From NCBI GenBank assembly GCA_018398765.1, contig JAHBMJ010001007.1, positions 32,604 through 44,875 on the forward strand: a DNA stretch of 12,272 nt, in the 5' to 3' direction. Made by a program: the position numbers and the translations under genes. Under the pieces are notes generated by a model. The model was not told where the DNA came from, made no database searches, and saw nothing but the letters and a program-made list of their open reading frames with translations. Positions 8,852 to 12,272 of the stretch are shown here, piece by piece. Position 1 is the first letter of the stretch, and each line of letters begins with the position of its first letter. Source of the DNA: Chromera velia (lineage: Eukaryota; Sar; Chromeraceae).

Positions 8852-9785
8852 AAAAAAGGAGGAAAAGAAGGAAAGAGAGGGAGGAAGACGAACACAGAGG
8901 CTCACACAGGCAATGCCACTATGTAGGGAGGGTCCGCTGTGCTCTCTGTTTTGGGGTCCAGGAAAAACGAGTTCTTGATGCACGCGGCACACGTATACTT
9001 TCGAATGTTGAGACGGGTTCCACCGAATGCCATCAGCTTTTGTTTTCCATCTGCACACACGCACGTGCACGCACTCACCAACACATTTTCAGAATCCACG
9101 TTTCGACCAGAACCCAATGAGCAAATAGAAGACTCCACATGCTCACCGACGTAGGTCGGGCAGGCAGGAAGACGTTGAAAAACAATCATAGATAGGAAGG
9201 AAATTTCGTACGCGCATTATCGCAATTATACAAAAAGACGTAGAAATGCGGTCAATCAAGGGCGTGTGGGGGGAAGATTTAGGTGGGCAGGCTGACAGAG
9301 ACAGACAGGCAGGGACGGAAAGCCGGAAAGTGCCAGCAGTGTAGAGAAGCAGAGTGAGACAAGTCTTAAAGCTCCCGACTATTCTACGGGAATTTCATTT
9401 TACTGTAGTGTCTGAGATCAGAGAAGGAAGACATTTGCACCCCTGCCTACCAACCAGGAGTGCAGAACGCCTGGAGGTCTCCCTCGAAAACCACAGCGTC
9501 GACCTTCAAGGAGGGGGAAGGGGACGTGACCGTGGAGGGGGAAGCCCCGCCCTTGTCCTTTTCCCTTTCTCTCCGCCCTCCAAGCAAGCTTGTTGAAACG
9601 GACGCAGACGCAGGTGGAGGGGAGGAGGCACCGGGCGTCATGGACCAGACCTGAACTTGGGGGAATACCTTTTGGACTCCAGGAGCAATCACTCCCTGAG
9701 CGTGGGGCATCATCTGTTTGTCCCTTTCCTTCTCCTTCTCTCTGACTCTCTCTCTGGACGAAGTTCCACGACCAGCTTTCTCCAT
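3642..9785 (-). CDS. Large proline-rich coiled-coil protein, multi-exon, unidentified
   Basis: Minimal exon model on the minus strand: 9785-9451, 8472-8404, 8046-7041, 6784-6545 and 5987-3642. The sum is 3996 nt, 1331 residues plus TAA (3644-3642). Donors gtaggc, gtgggc, gtcggt and gtgggt, and acceptors atgcag, ccttgcag, gttcag and ctttcag, give compatible phases 2, 2, 0 and 0. The ATG at 9785 is preceded in frame by TGA six codons upstream, supporting the start. Layout: charged Ser/Pro-rich N-terminus (1-111), small acidic helix (113-134), low-complexity region (136-470), coiled coil (471-550), a compact charged and aromatic block (551-615), acidic Glu/Gly/Gln stretch (about 618-700), second coiled coil (about 729-794), long Pro/His-rich disorder with an Asn run, and a basic tail. 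No signal peptide, membrane segment or catalytic motif is evident. It may be a scaffold or cytoskeletal protein, but that is inference from composition. Exon borders in the 5' half are less certain than in the 3' half. Confidence 0.68.
4230..4250 (-). repeat. (AAC)7 coding repeat giving seven Asn
   Basis: Seven pure AAC codons on the minus strand (GTT on plus), inside the last exon of the proline-rich gene at about residues 1130-1136. The repeat is pure, so it is likely to vary in length between strains. Confidence 0.92.
6545..6784 (-). CDS. Fourth exon, coiled-coil segment
   Basis: Eighty codons, phase 0 at both ends. It starts at MIVERQSEDERMRERES after gttcag and ends DVEMQ before gtgggt. 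Leucines and alanines recur at heptad-like spacing (RLLRLEKSLKL, EVAELSRRLEAAQ), with dense Glu/Arg/Lys: a clear coiled coil, rich in Ala near its end. The competing frames lack this periodicity. Confidence 0.75.
6789..6831. repeat. (CA)n/(GT)n tract adjoining a 3' splice site
   Basis: A run of CA dinucleotides with one AGAC interruption, directly upstream, in minus-strand sense, of the gttcag acceptor at 6787-6785. As (GT)n in the sense strand it replaces the usual pyrimidine tract. Confidence 0.92.
6968..6990. repeat. (GACA)n microsatellite in minus-strand intron
   Basis: About six GACA units (CTGT in the sense of the minus-strand gene), with degenerate copies back to 6921. It lies in the intron between the exons ending 7041 and starting 6784, and uses the same unit as the CFAP100-like intron at 803-876. 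Confidence 0.88.
7041..8046 (-). CDS. Third exon, low-complexity Ser/Pro/Gly/Gln-rich region
   Basis: The acceptor is strong (pyrimidine-rich tract then ccttgcag). The frame is open for 335 codons to GAG|gtcggt (end 7041), which gives the phase 0 required by the next exon. A second phase-0 donor, AGGG|gtgggt (end 7347), resembles the donor of the next intron and would shorten the exon by 102 codons. Content is compositionally biased, with clusters of Arg/Glu/Lys, Gln-rich and Ser/Pro-rich parts, suggesting intrinsic disorder. The frame closes upstream of the acceptor at 8087-8085 (TGA). Confidence 0.6.
8404..8472 (-). CDS. Second exon, short acidic helix
   Basis: It encodes DALEDEVADFEAIFRVEGLL and then RH, a compact amphipathic acidic segment. 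The acceptor is cacatgcag and the donor ATAG|gtgggc (phase 2), which pairs exactly with the acceptor at 8047. The acceptor lacks a strong pyrimidine tract and overlaps a GCATGC-rich stretch, so the 5' border is uncertain. Confidence 0.55.
8531..8566. repeat. (TC)n-(CA)n compound microsatellite
   Basis: Eleven TC units followed by CA units, in the intron upstream, in minus-strand sense, of the 8472 exon. Confidence 0.9.
8729..8888. repeat. 160-base polypurine tract, mostly (AAAG)n
   Basis: All bases are A or G except one C at 8803. Two AAAG blocks (8730-8761 and about 8808-8850) are linked by irregular purine sequence. It is in an intron of the minus-strand gene, so the transcript carries polypyrimidine. 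The adjoining 8573-8728 shows only scattered GCATGC sites and nothing clearly coding. Confidence 0.93.
8908..9050 (-). CDS. Candidate alternative exon with CxxC motif
   Basis: After a cgtgtgtgcag acceptor (exon from 9050) a frame runs GKQKLMAFGGTRLNIRK, then YTCAACIKNSFFLDPKTES, up to a cct|gtgtga donor (exon end 8908). GC at third codon positions (28 of 47) is higher than in the competing frame (about 22 of 47), and phase 1 matches the alternative donor at 9455. Against it, the end phase (0) does not match the next exon (8472, phase 2), so a further exon or another donor would be needed. It could be a real domain fragment or a chance open frame inside a long intron. Confidence 0.3.
9051..9446. 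other. Intron sequence of the minus-strand gene
   Basis: Between the possible exon at 9050 and the first exon there is no supported gene. It contains short ACAG/GGCAGG-like units near 9296-9315 and otherwise unremarkable sequence. Confidence 0.5.
9451..9785 (-). CDS. First exon of the proline-rich coiled-coil gene
   Basis: It begins MEKAGRGTSSRERVREKEKE, a strongly basic and acidic opening, then passes to a Pro/Ser/Ala-rich stretch and ends VFEGDLQAFCTPG. Two donors are possible: ttg|gtaggc (exon end 9451, phase 2), which joins the 8472 exon through a Trp codon, or cctg|gttggt (exon end 9455, phase 1), which joins the alternative exon at 9050 through an Asp codon. The first has the better donor consensus. 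Confidence 0.6.
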
Positions 9786-10302
9786 CCTCCTCCTCTTTTC
9801 TCAGATTTCACAGTTCGAACGTTCTGAAAGCCAACCGCCACAAGAAATGGGGCTCAAGCTCCGTGGCCTCGGTTTCCTCGACTCAGTTTGCTTTCAGTAT
9901 CTGTCTCCCTTCCTCCTTTGCTCTTGAATATACGGGCAAGGGGAGCGGACGACAGGTGTGTAGGCAGACCGGCGTGAGAGCTGCGATTTGGTTGACGGAA
10001 CCAGGCACACAACTCAGGAGACGTTTGGAAGAAATTCTCCGGAAAGGGGTGTCGAGTCGATTTGTCAGTTGAAGTCGCGAGGGAAAGGCCAAGCCAACGA
10101 TCTTCTCGTGGGGTGGTTTACAGAGAGGGCTCTACGCTTGGTTTGCTTCCTTCTTTCTTTGGGAGGAAAGCTTGAGTGTCACGCAGAGGATACGTACCAG
10201 CCTATTTTTCTTCCGCCTCTCCTGATCTGTTGTTTTGTCATGTTGAGTCTCACATCAACAACCTTCATTTTCTGTGATCACCTGTACTTCTCCTGACAAT
10301 CC
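9786..10302. other. Upstream region of the minus-strand gene, no gene seen
   Basis: This should hold the promoter and 5' UTR of the gene starting at 9785. I see no clear TATA element and no recognisable coding frame. The in-frame TGA is six codons before the ATG. Confidence 0.5.
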
Positions 10303-10323
10303 AGCCGACGAAGTGCGTCGGTT
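10303..10323. repeat. Short inverted repeat (stem-loop)
   Basis: CCGACG, loop AAGTG, CGTCGG, extended by a G-T and an A-T pair to eight pairs. It lies about 275 bases before the tRNA. It may be a small structured element or chance. Confidence 0.6.
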
Positions 10324-10431
10324 TGACCATCGTTTGTTTGACTCGCCTCAACACACCTGAACCATCCCGCTCGCCCTTGTCAATTGAGGGAGCATCATGG
10401 GAGCATCGGTGTTGCGCCAGCATGCAAGTCT

Positions 10432-10541
10432 CGAGGCCCGCGGCCCCGGCCGGGGGCCCGCGCGGCCCGGGGGCCCATGCATGCAACTTTTCATGCCGGG
10501 GCGGGCCGGCCCGCGGGTCAGGGCCGCCCGGCCGGCCGCAT
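10432..10541. repeat. GC-rich array of short perfect palindromes
   Basis: Almost entirely G and C apart from a CATGCATGCAACTTTTCAT spacer. It contains the perfect palindromes CCCCGGCCGGGG (10444-10455), GCGGGCCGGCCCGC (10501-10514) and CGGCCGGCCG (10529-10538), plus GGGCCC sites at 10454 and 10471. It ends 55 bases upstream of the tRNA. No coding frame is credible. Confidence 0.8.
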
Positions 10542-10596
10542 TGTTTCCCAATTGGTTGGAACCTGCATGGCCGGAACTTTTTTGCAACGCGCAGCT

Positions 10597-10669
10597 GATT
10601 CCGTGGTGTAGTGGCTATCACGTCAGTCTAACACACTGAAGGTCGCGAGTTCAATCCTCGCCGGAATCA
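10597..10669 (+). tRNA. tRNA-Val(AAC)
   Basis: All four arms fold: acceptor GATTCCG/CGGAATC, anticodon stem TCAGT/ACTGA with loop CTAACAC (anticodon AAC), T stem GCGAG/CTCGC with loop TTCAATC, and discriminator A. It is 73 nt, intronless, without encoded CCA. Internal promoter: A-box-like TGGTGTAGTGG near the 5' end and B box GTTCAATCC at 10649-10657. After wobble modification of A34 this tRNA would read Val GUN codons. Confidence 0.95.
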
Positions 10670-10670
10670 C

Positions 10671-10684
10671 TTTTGCTTTTTTTT
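10671..10684 (+). terminator. RNA polymerase III T-run terminator
   Basis: TTTT (10671-10674) then eight T (10677-10684), directly after the tRNA 3' end; standard Pol III termination. Confidence 0.85.
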
Positions 10685-11106
10685 GCTGCGTGATTTCACG
10701 GATTATGGTGGCTTATGGTGGCATCTGCTGTTTTTTTGGCATTTTTTGGCTGGCAGATGTTCTTTTCTTACCAACGTCTTTTCCGAGTGGAGCACTTCTT
10801 GGAAGCTCACTGACAGTCCCGTCTTATGCTCACGGTCTTCCTTTGAACCCTTGCTCGCTTCTGGAAGGAAATCCATTGGATCAGCCGGTTGGTCGATATC
10901 TGTATATCGAGGTGCCTGTTGTTTTCGTGGCTAGCTGTTCAGACAAAAGAGATACAGACTGAGAAAGGCTTCCTCCTGCTTGACCCAGAAATTCACGCTC
11001 TTTCAGCCTCACCGTGAGGAGCGACCGAGGTGGAGAGGCCGAAACCCAGCGAGGCACTTATAACCACCACCCCAATCGACAACAGCTGAACGCGAGAAGT
11101 TTCTCA
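10685..11106. other. No supported gene downstream of the tRNA
   Basis: A 90-codon open frame (10690-10962) exists, but it has no recognisable motif and competes with another frame of similar length. A TATAA-like string lies at about 11057 (CACTTATAACC), 50 bases before the possible start at 11107. Confidence 0.45.
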
Positions 11107-11495
11107 ATGCAGAGGTCAAGGGTAAGTGAGAAGATTAGAGAAGCATGGATAATCCCTGATTTTCTTGGCACATCCTTCTTCAGTTTGTCCCACTCCGATC
11201 TTTTTGAATGTCTTTCGGCATGCCTGCGACCTTCCCGCTCAGCTGTGGCATCAGATACCTTGCAAGGAACTGAGTGCATAGCATGGCATGGAGTTTCCCT
11301 CTCGTAATTTTAAAGCGAAAATGTGCGACTAGAAGAAAAGCTCGAGGAGGGAAGGGAGTTTGTCCTCATCTGAATTGGTTTCTCTGCTGCCTTCTGTCCT
11401 CACTCCCGTGTCCATCTCCTGATCCTCCCCTCTGCTTGTTGTTCGCTTGTCTGACACACCTCTCTACTTTCACTAACGGTTGAGCTCTGGACAAG

Positions 11496-11533
<38 letters not shown>

Positions 11534-12050
11534 TTGTCCGCCTTTTGCAGCTTTCGGGGGGTCGTGTGCCCATGTCAGGTCCGTCTCCTCCTGTGTCTGT
11601 CTGTTCCTACAGTTTTCTGGGGGGGGGAGTGAATGTGGGGGACTGTGCACAGTCTGTTTCCCATCGTGTTTTGTTGAGCCCTCTCGGGTGGACTCAATCC
11701 ATTTATTCATTTCTTCCCTGAACCTTCATGACGTTCCTCCCGTAAAGTCTTTTTCTCTGACTGCCAATCTTTTTGCAGCAAGCGGCAGAGGAGGTCCCGT
11801 GAGTGGTCAGTCAGTCAGTCAGCCAAATGGTTGGGGTGGCCAGGGAGGGAACGAAGGGGAGTGGAGAAGATCCGGGCGAGTGTCTTTCTTCTCTTTTCTT
11901 CTCGTTAGGCAATTTTCCTCTTCCGCCTTCTCGTCCTTCTCTGAGCAGAGAGAGAATTGATTCGTTCGAGTAACACAAAAAACGCTCCTCCCGGCCCACC
12001 CGCAGGCACGACGACCACTAGACAGGTCCACTACATCCCGGCCCCTCCCG
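11107..12050 (+). CDS. Possible 5' part of an unidentified gene with tiny exons
   Basis: ATG at 11107 opens MQRSR and meets an excellent donor (AGG|gtaagt, exon end 11121). Downstream acceptor/donor pairs outline small exons: 11551-11578 (ttttgcag ... TCAG|gtccgt), 11613-11628 (cctacag ... GGGA|gtgaat), 11779-11798 (tttttgcag ... TCCC|gtgagt) and 12006-12050 (cccgcag ... CCCG|gtacgt). Chaining all five keeps an open frame whose last part reads KRQRRSRTTTRQVHYIPAPP. Skipping the 16-base exon also leaves an open but different frame, so the arrangement is not fixed. A TATAA-like string at 11057 would suit a promoter. I do not recognise the product; the exons are short enough for chance. Confidence 0.25.
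11497..11531. repeat. (TG)n microsatellite
   Basis: About seventeen TG units, twenty bases before a ttttgcag acceptor-like site. It could be the 3' part of an intron if the + strand gene from 11107 is real. Confidence 0.93.
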
Positions 12051-12259
12051 GTACGTCATTTCATTCGCTAATGACAAAGTCAACCGAAGGTGCAAATCCT
12101 TGCAGGCACGGGCGAAAGGGGATGGCAAAGGGCCGATCGGAAGACAACACACGCAGGCATGCGCAGAGAGAGAGAGTGATGGACTCTTCCCTTTCTCACT
12201 TTGCTGCACTGGTTCCTCCCTTTCTGCAACACAAAGCGTTTTGCTCCCCCTCCTTTCTG

Positions 12260-12272
12260 CCCCCCCCCCCCC
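12260..12272. repeat. C homopolymer at the window end
   Basis: Thirteen consecutive C at the last bases. It may be a genuine homopolymer or mark a contig or assembly edge. Nothing coding is supported between 12051 and here. Confidence 0.8.

Noticed and set aside
8521-9120. 199-codon + strand frame, Lys/Glu/Arg-rich
   Set aside because: Most of it is the AAAG polypurine tract; no domain, and it overlaps introns of the minus gene.
10323-10639. Open frames on both strands across the GC-rich block
   Set aside because: All frames are open because the sequence is GC-rich and poor in stop codons; they run into the tRNA gene.
10690-10962. 90-codon + strand frame after the tRNA
   Set aside because: Hydrophobic start but no recognisable domain, a competing frame of similar length, and no promoter evidence; left as unsupported.

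Overview
This is a eukaryotic nuclear window. It holds spliced genes with GT-AG introns, long introns packed with microsatellites, a Pol III-type tRNA gene and no bacterial-style operons. The combination of a motile-cilium gene, fairly GC-rich exons, a proline-rich low-complexity protein and an excess of GCATGC sites fits an alveolate-like protist such as a chromerid. That assignment is inference from style and motif content, not a proven identification.

Left part (1-2177, + strand): the 3' end of a CFAP100 (CCDC37/MIA1)-type ciliary gene. Four exons can be chained with matching phases: 1-38, 600-684, 1346-1454 and 2018-2177. The introns hold (TGAG)n, (CTGT)n and (AG)n/(AAAG)n/(ACAG)n tracts. 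Positions 2178-3641 lie between two convergent genes. They contain an (ATCA)8 repeat and a sharply bounded AT-rich island (about 2395-3025) that looks foreign to its surroundings and may be an organelle-derived insertion.

Centre (9785 down to 3642, - strand): one multi-exon gene for a large, mostly disordered protein with two coiled-coil segments and a long proline-rich C-terminal half. The phase-consistent minimal model has five exons (9785-9451, 8472-8404, 8046-7041, 6784-6545, 5987-3642) and 1331 codons before the stop. I do not recognise the family. An additional Cys-containing exon around 9050-8908 is possible.

Right part (9786-12272): mostly non-coding. It has a convincing tRNA-Val(AAC) gene at 10597-10669 with a T-run terminator, an upstream GC-rich array of short perfect palindromes, and a weak candidate for the 5' end of a + strand gene with very small exons (from 11107). 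The window ends in a 13-base C run.

I found no CRISPR array, recognisable transposase, viral gene or operon-like system. The most unusual signals are the AT-rich island, the GC palindrome array beside the tRNA, and the GCATGC excess, which is almost confined to non-coding sequence.
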